Shown piece by piece: positions 17,653-27,959 of a stretch of DNA of 47,785 nt (position 1 is its first letter; every line of letters begins with the position of its first letter). Source of the stretch: Sphingobacteriales bacterium (GTDB lineage Bacteria > Bacteroidota > Bacteroidia > Sphingobacteriales > Sphingobacteriaceae); assembly GCA_014763615.1 (NCBI GenBank), contig JACXVB010000020.1:1-47785 (forward strand). The letters are read 5' to 3'. The notes under the pieces are model-generated. The model was not told the DNA's origin. It was given only the letters and a program-made list of their open reading frames with translations, and searched no databases. Both the position numbers and the translations under genes were made by a program.

Positions 17653-19455
17653 ATGTTTGATTATAAATCAGCCTTAAAAAAAATTCCACATAAACCAGGT
17701 GTTTATCAATATTATGATAAACATGAGGAGTTGATTTACATCGGAAAAGCAAAAGATTTAAAAAACAGAGTAAGTTCTTATTTTAATCATGATGGTTACC
17801 GAGTAAATGCTAAAACCCGAGTTTTAGTTAGTAAAATCAATAGAATCACCTTCACCATTGTGGATACTGAGATTGATGCTTGGCTATTAGAAAATAGCCT
17901 GATTAAAAAGCATCAACCAAAATATAATGTGATGTTGAAAGATGATAAAACTTATCCTTGGATTGTCATCAAAAATGAACGTTTCCCTCGCATTCAATGG
18001 ACGAGAAGAATTGTGAAAGATGGTTCTAAATATCTTGGTCCTTATCCGTCTGTAGGTATGATGCACTCTATCCTTGGGTTTATCAAAGAAACTTATCAAC
18101 TCAGAACCTGTAACCTCCCATTAAGCGAGCCAAACATCAAAGCTGGAAAATTTAGGGTTTGTTTAGAATATCAGATTGGGAATTGTAAAGGGCCATGCGA
18201 GAATTTTCAGAAAGAAGAAGATTATCTTCAATCCATAGAAGAGATAAAGGATATTTTAAGTGGAAAAATTGGCACAGTTTTAAGAACGCTAAAGGAGCAA
18301 ATATTGGAGGAATCAGCACATTTAAATTTTGAAGCTGCTCATCGTTTGCAAAGAAAATATGAGTTATTAGAAAAATATCAGAGCAAATCTACCATCGTAA
18401 ATTCATCCATAACAGAAGTGGATGTTTTTAGTATTGCATCAGATGATAAAATCGCTTTTGTAAATTATCTAAAAGTGATGCATGGTACGGTAATTCAAAC
18501 CCAAACTATAGAAATTAAGAAGAAATTAGATGAGACTGATGAAGAGCTACTTTCTATTGCGATAACTGAGTTTAGAGACCGTTTCCAGAGCGAATCAAAA
18601 GAAATCATTGTTCCATTTGAGCTAGAATTGGAGGATGAAAATGTGAAATTTACTGTTCCAAAACAAGGGGAAAAGAAAAAGTTGTTGGAGCTTTCGCAGA
18701 AGAATGTATTGTTTTTTAGAAAAGATAAAATTGAACAGTACGAAAAATTAAACCCAGAGTTTAGAACAGAGCGTTTGCTCACTCAAATGCAAAAAGATTT
18801 GCATTTGAAAGAACTTCCGAGGCATATTGAATGTTTTGATAACTCTAATTTTCAAGGTAAATATCCAGTTTCGGCTATTGTTGTTTTTAAGGATGCAAAG
18901 CCTTCTAAAAAGGATTATAGGCACTTTAATGTAAAAACTGTAGAAGGCCCTAACGATTTTGCAACAATGGAAGAGGCAGTTTATCGGAGATATAAAAGAC
19001 TTCTAGAAGAAAAGCAAGATTTGCCTCAGTTAATCATCATAGATGGAGGGAAGGGGCAATTGTCTTCTGCGGTGAAAAGCTTGAAAAAGCTTGAAATTTT
19101 TGATAAATTAACTGTCATTGGAATTGCAAAAAGATTAGAAGAACTTTATTATCCTGGAGACCAATATCCTATTTATTTAGATAAAAAATCTGAAACCTTA
19201 AAAATTATACAACAATTGCGAGATGAAGCGCATCGGTTCGGGATTACTTTTCATCGTAAGAAAAGAGATCAAGGGACTTTAAAAACAGAGTTAGAATTGA
19301 TTGAAGGCATTGGTAAAACTTCAGCCCAAAAGCTTTTAAGTCATTTTAGATCGGTTAAAAAAATTAAGGAAGCTGATGAGAAAGCGCTTTTAACAGTGGT
19401 TAATAAAAAGCAAGCTCAAGCCATATTGAATTTCTATCAAAAAGAAAAGCCCTGA
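17653..19455 (+). CDS. uvrC: UvrABC excinuclease subunit C
   Basis: Makes the two incisions in nucleotide excision repair. The 600-residue protein has a GIY-YIG domain at the start (GVYQYYDKHEELIYIGKAKDLKNR split over 16-42), a UVR motif (about 205-240), an RNase-H-like endonuclease domain (ECFDNSNFQG, IIDGGKGQL) and C-terminal helix-hairpin-helix motifs (ELIEGIGKTSAQKLLSHF). Length is normal. A clean terminator follows immediately. Confidence 0.98.
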   Translation: MFDYKSALKKIPHKPGVYQYYDKHEELIYIGKAKDLKNRVSSYFNHDGYRVNAKTRVLVSKINRITFTIVDTEIDAWLLENSLIKKHQPKYNVMLKDDKTYPWIVIKNERFPRIQWTRRIVKDGSKYLGPYPSVGMMHSILGFIKETYQLRTCNLPLSEPNIKAGKFRVCLEYQIGNCKGPCENFQKEEDYLQSIEEIKDILSGKIGTVLRTLKEQILEESAHLNFEAAHRLQRKYELLEKYQSKSTIVNSSITEVDVFSIASDDKIAFVNYLKVMHGTVIQTQTIEIKKKLDETDEELLSIAITEFRDRFQSESKEIIVPFELELEDENVKFTVPKQGEKKKLLELSQKNVLFFRKDKIEQYEKLNPEFRTERLLTQMQKDLHLKELPRHIECFDNSNFQGKYPVSAIVVFKDAKPSKKDYRHFNVKTVEGPNDFATMEEAVYRRYKRLLEEKQDLPQLIIIDGGKGQLSSAVKSLKKLEIFDKLTVIGIAKRLEELYYPGDQYPIYLDKKSETLKIIQQLRDEAHRFGITFHRKKRDQGTLKTELELIEGIGKTSAQKLLSHFRSVKKIKEADEKALLTVVNKKQAQAILNFYQKEKP

Positions 19456-19474
19456 TTTTTCAGGGCTTTTCTTT
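19445..19474 (+). terminator. Intrinsic terminator of the sprE-PBP1A-uvrC unit
   Basis: AAAAGCCCTGA pairs perfectly with TCAGGGCTTTT across a TTTT loop, followed by CTTTTT. The stem starts within the last uvrC codons. Convergent gldN ends 20-odd bases later, so it may serve both strands. Confidence 0.9.
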
Positions 19475-19495
19475 TTGAGTAAATCTAGGGATAGA

Positions 19496-20401
19496 TTATT
19501 GCTCCCACATATTTTGTTCAAACTGAATCAAAGAACGTTTAATTCTATCCGCTTCCAGCAATTTATCTAATCCAGATTTTAAATCAGGTCTTTCAGCTAA
19601 TTTATAACCGTCAGGGTTAGATTCTTCAATAATTAAACTAGAAAAATAGCGTAGTTGGAATACATCATCAAAGCTATATCTAATTTTTTCATTTTGATTA
19701 TATACTCTGAATTTGCACAAATAATCTCTAATAGTTGGATAGTTCACCCAGAAAAGAGGAGACATTCCAGCTCCAGCTTCACCTAATTTAATACCTGGAT
19801 TAGACAAATCTTTACTTGCATCATTTTTAGGAATACCTAATAAAACATTACGACCAGCGTACATTAAACCGACAGCAAAGATAAATGATTTAAACTCAGA
19901 GCGATTAGTGTCAAAATACCAATCTTCAACAATCCTCAAACACAATTTGGATAGCCCTTTCATATCTCCATATTGACGCGAGGTGAATTGCCCAATTTGA
20001 GTGTTAATTAATGTATCAATAAGAGTTGGGTCAATAGGTTCTTGTAATTTATTAGCACTAGCATCATAAGATTGGTATGCAGTAATATCGTTATTTCGAA
20101 TACCCTTCATTAAGATATCTATCAGATTTCTATCCATCACAGATGGAACTAAAAATCTATTCGCAGGATCAGCAAAATAAATATCTCTAGTGATTCTTTT
20201 AGCGAAAATAATATCATCGCTTCTTACTTTTGGTAAAGCAGGAGCACATTCTTTTTGCGATTTCCCCAATGAATCTTCCCTTTGAGTTTTAGCCTCCTCC
20301 GCTTTTTGAAAGATGCTATAAATTGGCTCAACGGGTTTTTTTTGTGCAAATCCTGAGAATGTCATCAAAAAAATCACTATACTTAAAAATATCTTTTTCA
20401 T
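19496..20401 (-). CDS. gldN: Type IX secretion protein GldN/PorN
   Basis: A periplasmic protein that with GldK forms the T9SS ring under the outer membrane. The 301-residue protein has a signal peptide (MKKIFLSIVIFLMTFSGFAQ, cut after about 19) and the family's features: DIIFAKRITRDIYFADPANR and WYFDTNRSEFKSFIFAVG. Last gene of gldKLMN, with only 2 bases after gldM. Length fits the family. Confidence 0.97.
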   Translation of the reverse strand: MKKIFLSIVIFLMTFSGFAQKKPVEPIYSIFQKAEEAKTQREDSLGKSQKECAPALPKVRSDDIIFAKRITRDIYFADPANRFLVPSVMDRNLIDILMKGIRNNDITAYQSYDASANKLQEPIDPTLIDTLINTQIGQFTSRQYGDMKGLSKLCLRIVEDWYFDTNRSEFKSFIFAVGLMYAGRNVLLGIPKNDASKDLSNPGIKLGEAGAGMSPLFWVNYPTIRDYLCKFRVYNQNEKIRYSFDDVFQLRYFSSLIIEESNPDGYKLAERPDLKSGLDKLLEADRIKRSLIQFEQNMWEQ

Positions 20402-20403
20402 AA

Positions 20404-21930
20404 TTAATTCATTGAAACGGATACTACATTATCCAAATCACGTGTTGTATTATCTTCTCCCTTAACGGTAATATTTTGGAAGATAATTTGATCTCCAGGA
20501 GCTAGTGTACCTATAATCCTTTTCATATCGCTGGTAAAACTACCATCATTTGATTGAAAGATAAGAGGATCTTGACGATATTTACTAAAGATAACCGTGA
20601 ATCTGGTCACTCTAAACTTCAAATTAAAGTCGAAATCTTTTAGTTCAGCTTCTAATTGAGTTATAGACTTTGCTTGTGCAAGTGACACTCTACCAGATAC
20701 CCTTCCTGCAAAAGTTGGAACAGGATCTGGAACTCGTTTAATTCTAAAGGTTGAAGCTCCTAAAATCGTATTTTTTCCCTTTTCAATCTCGGCGGAGACA
20801 GTTACCGTAGCTTCTTTACCACCACTTACTTTTACAATATAATTCCCATTAACACCAATAATGGTGCCTCCAGTAACATTCACTTTTAATTTTTCTTTAG
20901 GAATACCTGGAGCTGAAACAGAAACTGGATTATCTACACCCATGTAAAATACGTTCATTTTATCAGGTGAAACTACAGCTGAAGGTTTTGCTACTTGATA
21001 TTCTATAGGGTCTGTTGTGAAAGTTTTAACTACGCCACTTTCTGGGTCTTTAAAAGAAACTGTTCCAGTCCATTTATAAATACCTTCTTTGGTTGTGGTT
21101 GTCTTGTATTGGGCTACACCATTTTCAGAGGCTAAAGAAGAACCATTAACGCTAACTTGAATAGGAATACTACCAATTGATGCTGTTAAAAATACATCTG
21201 CTTGATAGGTCTGACCAGCTAATACATAATTACTTTTAGCAACAGCAACAGCTTTGTAAGAATCAACAATTCCACCACCAGTGGTTTCTTGGTATAACTT
21301 ACTAATCACATAAGCTTCAGCATTTTTAGCGTCATTTTGGAATTTACTTAATAAAGTGATAGTCGAGGTAAGCGGTTTACCTTCTCCAAAGTTATATTCA
21401 GACCAAGTTTGTTTCTTCTTACTATCAGGGTTGATTTTTGGCCATTCTAGTTCCAAGCCAATAGACTTGGGAGATTCATTGATTAGTGCGCCTAACTGCT
21501 TCCCTGCCTCTTCTATTTTTTTCTGTAAGGCATCACCTTTTTTCTCTTCAACAAATTCTTTGTAGGAAACGCCTAAATCATCTCTTGATTTTAAATCACC
21601 ATTTTCAACAAGGCCTCCAGTTTGTTTGATTAGTTGTTGTTTAATGGTTTCAATCTCTTTAACCAAGTTGGTTCCAATTTCTTGAGCTTTCTTAGCTTTA
21701 GTATAGTTTACTTCTGCCTTTTTTGGGGCATTATCATAATAGTTTTTAAACAAGTTCATGATAAAATCTAATCTACCCGTCATGTTTTTATTCCCTTGCT
21801 CTAAACCATCTCTTACTGTTTTAAAGGCATCCAATACGGTATTACTTACGTTTAGTGCTAGCATTGCCATAAGCACTAAGTACATAATACCAATCATCTT
21901 CTGCCTTGGGGTTTCCTTACCGCCTGCCAT
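20404..21930 (-). CDS. gldM: Type IX secretion/gliding motor protein GldM
   Basis: GldM forms, with GldL, the proton-driven inner-membrane motor powering T9SS and gliding; its large periplasmic part reaches toward GldKN. The 508-residue protein has one N-terminal membrane helix (MIGIMYLVLMAMLALNVSN, about 12-30), a helical region and then beta-rich domains in series. The N-terminal GGKETPRQKMIGIMYLVL block is highly characteristic. It sits between gldL (36 bases) and gldN (2 bases). Confidence 0.98.
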   Translation of the reverse strand: MAGGKETPRQKMIGIMYLVLMAMLALNVSNTVLDAFKTVRDGLEQGNKNMTGRLDFIMNLFKNYYDNAPKKAEVNYTKAKKAQEIGTNLVKEIETIKQQLIKQTGGLVENGDLKSRDDLGVSYKEFVEEKKGDALQKKIEEAGKQLGALINESPKSIGLELEWPKINPDSKKKQTWSEYNFGEGKPLTSTITLLSKFQNDAKNAEAYVISKLYQETTGGGIVDSYKAVAVAKSNYVLAGQTYQADVFLTASIGSIPIQVSVNGSSLASENGVAQYKTTTTKEGIYKWTGTVSFKDPESGVVKTFTTDPIEYQVAKPSAVVSPDKMNVFYMGVDNPVSVSAPGIPKEKLKVNVTGGTIIGVNGNYIVKVSGGKEATVTVSAEIEKGKNTILGASTFRIKRVPDPVPTFAGRVSGRVSLAQAKSITQLEAELKDFDFNLKFRVTRFTVIFSKYRQDPLIFQSNDGSFTSDMKRIIGTLAPGDQIIFQNITVKGEDNTTRDLDNVVSVSMN

Positions 21931-21966
21931 ATCTTAATTTTTTGCGTTAATAATTTAATGAATTAA

Positions 21967-22767
21967 TTAGGCTCTTGGCTGATTCATGGCAGATAACATG
22001 TTGCCATAAACAGCATTTAAGCTGGATAAATTCTTAGAAAGTTTTGCAACTTCCTCTTTAAATTGTTTAGAATCATCCATTGAATCATTAAAATTAGACA
22101 TGGTTTCCGCTAAATTCTGATAGAATTTATTCATTGCTTTAAGGTGTGCACTAGAATCTTGTAATTCTAATTCATAAACAGCATTTAATGCAGAAATATT
22201 TTTACCCAAAGCGTTTATTTGATCATGGTATTCTTTTGATGATTTAGAAGCATTAGCTATTTCTGCAACTCCTGTGGTAGCTTGCTCAAATGCAGTGCTT
22301 AAACCATTTGCTTTGGAAGAAGCTACTTTTAAATTTTCAGTAAACTCTGTAGTGGCTAAAGAAGCATCGATGGTATCAGATATTGAACTTACTTTGGCAG
22401 TGAAATTATCCAACCCTTGTTTTATTTTTGCAATGGCTTCTTCTCCAACCCCTAAGTCTGGCATTCCGCCACCGCTACCACCTTTAATTTCTAGCTCGTT
22501 TAATTTTACCGCTTTTTTCATATCTGGTAAATCACCAGTATAATCTGGAGACAACTGAGGATAAACTTTTTCCCAATGAGGGTCTTTGTGAGGAGGAACG
22601 AATCCCATGATAAAGAATAATCCAGCTTCAGTAGCTAAACCAATACCAATAATTAATTCACCACCAGGAAGGTGAAGAATTTTGAACATCGCACCAAGAA
22701 TTACAACTGTTGCTCCCCAGGAAATAATTGCATCAAGCGTTATTTTAAATTTTTTCTTCTGAGCCAT
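21967..22767 (-). CDS. gldL: Type IX secretion/gliding motor protein GldL
   Basis: The other motor subunit. The 266-residue protein starts with KFKITLDAIISWGATVVILGAMFKILHLPGGELIIG split over two membrane helices (about 12-30 and 36-56), with the conserved Glu in the LATEAGLFF stretch of helix 2. This acidic residue is the known candidate for proton coupling. A cytoplasmic helical tail with NAVYELELQ and NAVYGNMLSAMN repeats follows. Transcribed after gldK. Confidence 0.98.
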   Translation of the reverse strand: MAQKKKFKITLDAIISWGATVVILGAMFKILHLPGGELIIGIGLATEAGLFFIMGFVPPHKDPHWEKVYPQLSPDYTGDLPDMKKAVKLNELEIKGGSGGGMPDLGVGEEAIAKIKQGLDNFTAKVSSISDTIDASLATTEFTENLKVASSKANGLSTAFEQATTGVAEIANASKSSKEYHDQINALGKNISALNAVYELELQDSSAHLKAMNKFYQNLAETMSNFNDSMDDSKQFKEEVAKLSKNLSSLNAVYGNMLSAMNQPRA

Positions 22768-22811
22768 TTTTTAGACGTTTTTTTTAAGATTTAGTATTTT
22801 TTGATTTTAAA

Positions 22812-24146
22812 TTATGGTTTCATTTTACTAGGCTTATCTTTAATGTCTCTACCTAAGTATGGGGTAACACATCTAAAGCCAATAGAAGATCTTGCAGAAT
22901 CCGGATATTCATAAGATCTAGCTGAGTTTTGAAGGAAAAAGCCGATATCTTTCCAAGAGCCACCTTTTACCACGCGTTTCTTGTTATAATCTGGATCTCC
23001 TTTTCTTACTGCTTTATTAAATGAAGGGTTAATGGTACTTACATAAGCTGATGCAGCATCGTTATAAATAGAACTTGTCCATTCGGCTACGTTTCCAGCC
23101 ATATTATATAAACCGTAATCATTAGGAAAAAAAGATTTCACATAAACTGTAAAAGCTCCGCCATCATCTACGTAGTTTCCTCTACCAGGTTTAAAGTTTG
23201 CCAATAAGCACCCTTTTGCATTTCTAATGTAAGGACCTCCCCAGGGATAACTAGTTCCAACTCTTCCACCACGAGCAGCATATTCAAACTGTGCTTCAGT
23301 AGGTAAGTCATAATCTAATCTGGTGGGCAGGTGCTTAGATTCTTTGTAGGATTCATTCAATCTGGTTCTCCAAACGGTGAATGCTTTAGCTTGCTCCCAA
23401 GTAACGCCTACAACAGGGTAGTTTGCAAAAGATGGATGTGAAAAATATCCTTTTGCCATTGGATCGTTCTGGGCATAAGTAAAGTCAGAAATCCAAACTA
23501 ATGTATCAGGATAAATATAAGTTTGCTCTTTTACAATAAAGCTATCCCTAGTGATGGTTGGAGCCCCATTGTTTAAATTCGGATCTCTTTTACCTCTATA
23601 GTTTGCAGCCTTATTGTAGTCAATCCAAGAATACTCGTATTTTAATTGTTCTACTTTTAACTCTTTTTTATTATAAAACTTCTCATTCCCATCGTAATAC
23701 ATCGCTTTTTCAATCTTGGTTTTTAAAGTTTTATCCCCCCACATCCCTTTTCCTTTGTTTACTGCTTTCCAGTTGATGTATTTGGTGGAAGAAGGGGTTT
23801 TGGTTTTTAAAGTGTATTTGGCAGGTTTGCCCGCTAAATTGTAGGCAATAGAATCTCTTACCCAATTTACAAACTGCTTGTATTCGCTGTTAGAAATTTC
23901 TGTTTCATCCATGTAAAATGAAGAAATAGTAACTTGTTTGTTTTGAGGGAATTGAGAAATGGTGACATCTTGGTCAACCTGACCCATTATAAAAGTTCCT
24001 GCCGGAATATAAACCATTCCGTACGGGACTTCTTGCTTAACAGCTTTAGTTTTGACGCCGATAAGCTCGCCTCTACCATCGCCTTTTCCACAACTGGATA
24101 CCGCGAAAGCTATCAATATCAAAGCTGATAGGTATAAATTTTTCAT
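22812..24146 (-). CDS. gldK: Type IX secretion lipoprotein GldK/PorK
   Basis: An outer-membrane lipoprotein of the T9SS core ring. The 444-residue protein has a lipoprotein signal (lipobox AVSSCGKG, Cys19) and then a formylglycine-generating-enzyme/sulfatase-modifying-factor fold: GTFIMGQVD near 50, ETEISNSEYKQF, LPTEAQFEYAARGG, GNVAEW, VVKGGSW and SIGFRCV. In GldK this fold is structural, not catalytic. It is the first gene of gldKLMN, with about 275 bases of AT-rich DNA upstream as the likely promoter region. Confidence 0.97.
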   Translation of the reverse strand: MKNLYLSALILIAFAVSSCGKGDGRGELIGVKTKAVKQEVPYGMVYIPAGTFIMGQVDQDVTISQFPQNKQVTISSFYMDETEISNSEYKQFVNWVRDSIAYNLAGKPAKYTLKTKTPSSTKYINWKAVNKGKGMWGDKTLKTKIEKAMYYDGNEKFYNKKELKVEQLKYEYSWIDYNKAANYRGKRDPNLNNGAPTITRDSFIVKEQTYIYPDTLVWISDFTYAQNDPMAKGYFSHPSFANYPVVGVTWEQAKAFTVWRTRLNESYKESKHLPTRLDYDLPTEAQFEYAARGGRVGTSYPWGGPYIRNAKGCLLANFKPGRGNYVDDGGAFTVYVKSFFPNDYGLYNMAGNVAEWTSSIYNDAASAYVSTINPSFNKAVRKGDPDYNKKRVVKGGSWKDIGFFLQNSARSYEYPDSARSSIGFRCVTPYLGRDIKDKPSKMKP

Positions 24147-24372
24147 GTGCTCTTCAAGTTTTATTGTGTTTTCTTGTGCAAAAAACGTCTCTAATATACA
24201 GAAATTCGAGATTTCCGAATAAAAAATTAGTTAAAACATTCAATATTCACAAATAAAAATTTTTCTCATCTAATATATTGTTCAATTATCAGAGTTTCAA
24301 TACCTATTTATGGGTATTTTCTGTCTCGCAATTTTTATCGTGATACGTTATAATTTTAATAAAGTTTCAAAA

Positions 24373-24401
24373 AAAAAGCAGCTTTTATTTAGCTGCTTTT
24401 T
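24373..24401 (-). terminator. Intrinsic terminator after hemD
   Basis: AAAAAGCAGCT pairs perfectly with AGCTGCTTTTT, followed on the minus strand by a run of A-complement (T) bases. It lies about 22 bases after the hemD stop and separates that unit from gldKLMN. Confidence 0.88.
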
Positions 24402-24422
24402 CTTGGTCAAAATTTGAACCAA

Positions 24423-25196
24423 TTATTTTATTGATTTAATATACTGTTCAATCGCCATCGTCATAGAAGGGGCTTCAGGCGTTGGTGCAGGGATATCAAG
24501 AATCAAACCAGCATCTAAAATTGCTTGTTGCGTTGTTTTACCAAACGCGGCTATGCGGGTATTATTTTGTTTAAAATCGGGGAAATTTATGTACAATGAT
24601 TGCACACTTGATGGACTGAAAAAGACAATAATGTCATAAAATACATCTGCCAAATCAGAAAGATCAGAAACAACTGTCTTAAAAAGAACGGCTGGAGTGA
24701 AATCAATTCCTTGTTTTTTCAAAAATATTTCTGTTGCTTCTGCGGCAACATCAGAACAAGGATATAAAAACTTTTCCGATGAATGTTTCTTTAGAACATC
24801 TGCTAAATCTTTTGCTGTTTGTTTGCCGAAAAATATTTTACGTTTTCTGTACTGAATATACTTTTGAAGATATAAGGCAATAGATTCTGAAATACAAAAA
24901 TATTTCATATCTGTTGGCACTTCAAATCTCATTTCTTCACACACCCTATAAAAATGATCTGCCGCATTTCTGCTGGTTAAAATTACGGCAGTATAATCAG
25001 CTAGGTTAACTTTTTCTTTTCTGATTTCTTTAGCAGGCACACCTTCAACGTGAATAAATGAGCGAAAATCTATTTTTAAATTTAGAGATGAAGCTAGATC
25101 ATAGTATGGAGATTTTTCACCTTCTGGTTCTGGAAGTGTAACCAGTATGCTTTTAACTTTCTTTTTTCTCTCTTCCAAATTAACTTCCATAATCAC
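24423..25196 (-). CDS. hemD: Uroporphyrinogen-III synthase
   Basis: Cyclises hydroxymethylbilane to uroporphyrinogen III in haem synthesis. The 257-residue protein has the HemD signs: KSILVTLPEPEG at the start, VILTSRNAADHF, FLYPCSDVAAE, DIIVFFSPSSVQSL and AAFGKTTQQAILDAGL. HemD is poorly conserved in sequence, but this set is clear. The start codon abuts the end of the DUF4271-like gene, so the two are translationally linked. M3 (MEVNLEE) is an alternative start. Confidence 0.92.
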   Translation of the reverse strand: MIMEVNLEERKKKVKSILVTLPEPEGEKSPYYDLASSLNLKIDFRSFIHVEGVPAKEIRKEKVNLADYTAVILTSRNAADHFYRVCEEMRFEVPTDMKYFCISESIALYLQKYIQYRKRKIFFGKQTAKDLADVLKKHSSEKFLYPCSDVAAEATEIFLKKQGIDFTPAVLFKTVVSDLSDLADVFYDIIVFFSPSSVQSLYINFPDFKQNNTRIAAFGKTTQQAILDAGLILDIPAPTPEAPSMTMAIEQYIKSIK

Positions 25197-26170
25197 TATA
25201 GACTGGTATTAATAATTTTAGCAAATATTAAAACGGGACAAATTTCAAGAGTGCAAAGATAAAGAATTAAATAAAATTTTGACAATCTGTAATTTATTAA
25301 AATGTTAATTATGATTCTAATGAATTGAAATCCAATAATTGCACAAAATAGGATTCCGCATACCCAAATAAATAGCATTATTTGATGAATGCTAATTAAA
25401 CTGAGACAAAATACAATCGGTAATAGAATAAATAAAGAGTTGAAATAGGTGAGATAGATCAGGTTAGTATAGTCTCTTATTAGTTTTTGAATCTCAAAAA
25501 CGAATCCTAGAAATCTTAAAACAAAAATCTTTAGTCCGAAAATAATGAATGCGATGAACGATAGAAGTAGGAAAGTGGAGAATTTAGTAACTATTTCAGC
25601 ACCTCTTAATCTATAAATAGCCAAACACAAAAATAAACTGATTGTAAAGGAAAAAATGATGTAGAGAAAAAGGAATTGCCACGAAACGAGGGCATTTTCT
25701 TCCTTATTAATTTGGGCAAGCATTCTATTATCAAAAAATGCTTTAAAAATCGTTTCTACCTCTTTATTAAAGAACAATCTTACTAAACCGAAAAGCAGAA
25801 TGAGGAGTAAGGCAACTGGAAAGAACCAAGTGATTTTTTGAGGCATAAACTCACCTAAGCCATAATTGCTCTTTTTTATTTTGACACTTGGAGCTGGGCT
25901 CAATAAATATTTGTCGGTGGTAAGATGTTCTTTTAGTAATTTTTCTACAAAAGGATTCGCCCTATCTGGGTTAGGTTTGAGGTAATACCATGTTAAAGAA
26001 TCTGCAACTTGTTTTTTTCTGGCTAATGATGCAGAATCTTGAGCAGTTAAAACTTTGGGTTGGGATTTAAACAAACTATCTACGGCGTGATTTAAACTAT
26101 CTTTTTGTGTGGCAGAAAAGCCATTAAAGGCGATACTCCAAAAAATGAACACACAAAAAATAAGCCTCAT
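25196..26170 (-). CDS. DUF4271-like membrane protein
   Basis: A 324-residue protein of unknown function with a signal-like N-terminus (MRLIFCVFIFWSIAFNGFSA), a polar periplasmic stretch to about residue 110, and then six or seven membrane helices, the first near residue 115. Its place directly before hemD, with stop and start touching, is the setting where DUF4271 proteins are found in Bacteroidota. The name is from general resemblance and position. A link to haem or to the neighbouring barrel gene is only suggested by the operon. Confidence 0.75.
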   Translation of the reverse strand: MRLIFCVFIFWSIAFNGFSATQKDSLNHAVDSLFKSQPKVLTAQDSASLARKKQVADSLTWYYLKPNPDRANPFVEKLLKEHLTTDKYLLSPAPSVKIKKSNYGLGEFMPQKITWFFPVALLLILLFGLVRLFFNKEVETIFKAFFDNRMLAQINKEENALVSWQFLFLYIIFSFTISLFLCLAIYRLRGAEIVTKFSTFLLLSFIAFIIFGLKIFVLRFLGFVFEIQKLIRDYTNLIYLTYFNSLFILLPIVFCLSLISIHQIMLFIWVCGILFCAIIGFQFIRIIINILINYRLSKFYLILYLCTLEICPVLIFAKIINTSL

Positions 26171-26173
26171 AGA

Positions 26174-27889
26174 TTAAAAATAGCTAACAATACCAAAATG
26201 TATTTTCCCTTTCTGCAAATCTAATGGAATATTTTTTTGTTTCCCTAAGGCATAACTTAAAGATGCAATTCCAACTTTAGTTTGAAAAGTAATTCCTAAA
26301 CCAAATCCTAAGGGGTAATCTGTACTTTGTTGATTAACAAAATGTTGTTTTACAAATGCTTGATCTGTAAAAGCACTCAAATAAGAATTTTTCTCAATAA
26401 TGTATCTCAACTCGGCAGTTTGTATCGCGAAAGAACTGGCTAAAATAGATTGCTCATCAAATCCTCTTAAAGTTTTGGCTCCGCCAATTCTAAAACCTTC
26501 GTTTTGGAAAAGTTGATTTCCGCTTAGAAAAGATGAAAAATGATGAAGAAATAAAACAGATCGGTTACCTAATTTAATGTAGTATTTTAAATTTGCGGAT
26601 AGTTTATATTGAATTTGATTTCTGGAGGCGAAATAATCATCCGGATTGAAATTGTCTGAGGATAAAAGTCGCCGATTACCAACACCTCCTTCGATATTAA
26701 AATCTTCACCTTTTAAAGGTGTAATTCTATCATCTAACTTCATATATGAGGCAGATAAGCCATAAAAAGATGTCTTTATGTTCGCATAAGGAGGTAAAAG
26801 GCTAGCACTTTGCTTAGGTGTAGAAACCTGATTTCCGCTAAAACTTTCATAAAAAAAACTCAATTTTTTGGTACTGCTAAAGCTATAATCAAATGCGATT
26901 TTGGTGTTGAGATTGAGGAAACTTGTGTCTCTTTTAAAGAGTTGAAAATCAAAATTTAATCCTAATTGACTTCTAAACAAATAAGGATAATTGAGGTGCG
27001 TGACCAATTCTTGAGATTGCGAAGGCAAGCCTCGATAGTTAAAATCAAAGGATTCGCCACTTTTTAAAGCATTTTTTAAACTGAGCTTAAAATCACCGGT
27101 GAGCTGTAATTTCCCGTTATTAGCATTGGGTAAAAAACCAATAATTCCATCAAACTGATTGGCATTTTGTTTATTTAAAAACAAGTTAATCTTAGCTTTT
27201 TCGCCACTAAAAATCACCTGAGCAGGCTTCGGAATAGTTACAAAAGGTAGATTTCTTAGCTTTTGATCAATTTCTTGGATTTTAGCTTCTTCATAATCCT
27301 GACCTTTTTTTAAACCCAAATAAGCTCCTAAAAATCCTTGATTCAATTTCACTTCTCCTACTAATCTTAGCGTATCTATGGTGAATTTTTGATAAGGTTC
27401 TGCAAATAATTTGGCTGTAATTTGATGATGAGTTTTGCTTAAACTATCTAACCAAATAGCCGCAAAGGGATAACCGTTATTTTCGTAAAAACCTAAAATA
27501 TTTTGATATAATTTTTGTAGAGAATTTAAAGACAGCGGTTTTTTACGTATCATCAAATCTTTTAAAAAAGATTGATTTAAAAGTATTTTATCCAGATTTC
27601 CATTTTTGATAAAAATCCCTTCGTACCTATCTCCAGCACTTATTTCCGCCTTTAATACAGAATCACTTTGCCAATTAAAATTGGTAACATCAGCATCAAA
27701 ATAACCTAAAAATTGCGTGTAGTTGAGCTGCTTTTTTAATCCGGCATAAGCCGATGCTGAATCTTGGAAATTTTCTGGGATAATTTGCTGTATAGATTTT
27801 GGCAAACCCGATAGTTGAAGATGAATTTGCTTTTGCGCCACAGCCCAATTTCCGCATAAAACAAATAGCAAAGCCAAAAATAATTTCAT
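26174..27889 (-). CDS. BamA/TamA-like (Omp85) outer-membrane protein
   Basis: A predicted Omp85-superfamily barrel of 571 residues with POTRA-like segments in the first half (for example FTIDTLRLVGEV, then a second repeat) and a 16-strand barrel ending in a terminal Phe (GIVSYF). The lid-loop motif is visible as GGAKTLRGF, the counterpart of the VRGF/Y of this family. I place the start at the ATG of MKLFLALLFVLCGNWAVAQ, a clean signal peptide; the reading frame runs open a further 57 codons upstream but overlaps the hemW promoter region. Transcribed with the DUF4271-like gene 3 bases on. Confidence 0.88.
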   Translation of the reverse strand: MKLFLALLFVLCGNWAVAQKQIHLQLSGLPKSIQQIIPENFQDSASAYAGLKKQLNYTQFLGYFDADVTNFNWQSDSVLKAEISAGDRYEGIFIKNGNLDKILLNQSFLKDLMIRKKPLSLNSLQKLYQNILGFYENNGYPFAAIWLDSLSKTHHQITAKLFAEPYQKFTIDTLRLVGEVKLNQGFLGAYLGLKKGQDYEEAKIQEIDQKLRNLPFVTIPKPAQVIFSGEKAKINLFLNKQNANQFDGIIGFLPNANNGKLQLTGDFKLSLKNALKSGESFDFNYRGLPSQSQELVTHLNYPYLFRSQLGLNFDFQLFKRDTSFLNLNTKIAFDYSFSSTKKLSFFYESFSGNQVSTPKQSASLLPPYANIKTSFYGLSASYMKLDDRITPLKGEDFNIEGGVGNRRLLSSDNFNPDDYFASRNQIQYKLSANLKYYIKLGNRSVLFLHHFSSFLSGNQLFQNEGFRIGGAKTLRGFDEQSILASSFAIQTAELRYIIEKNSYLSAFTDQAFVKQHFVNQQSTDYPLGFGLGITFQTKVGIASLSYALGKQKNIPLDLQKGKIHFGIVSYF

Positions 27890-27959
27890 CCAATAGCAGG
27901 TTAAAGCTTTAAAATTAGTTTTAATCAGCGAAACAAAAAATGAATGCTTAATCAGTTTA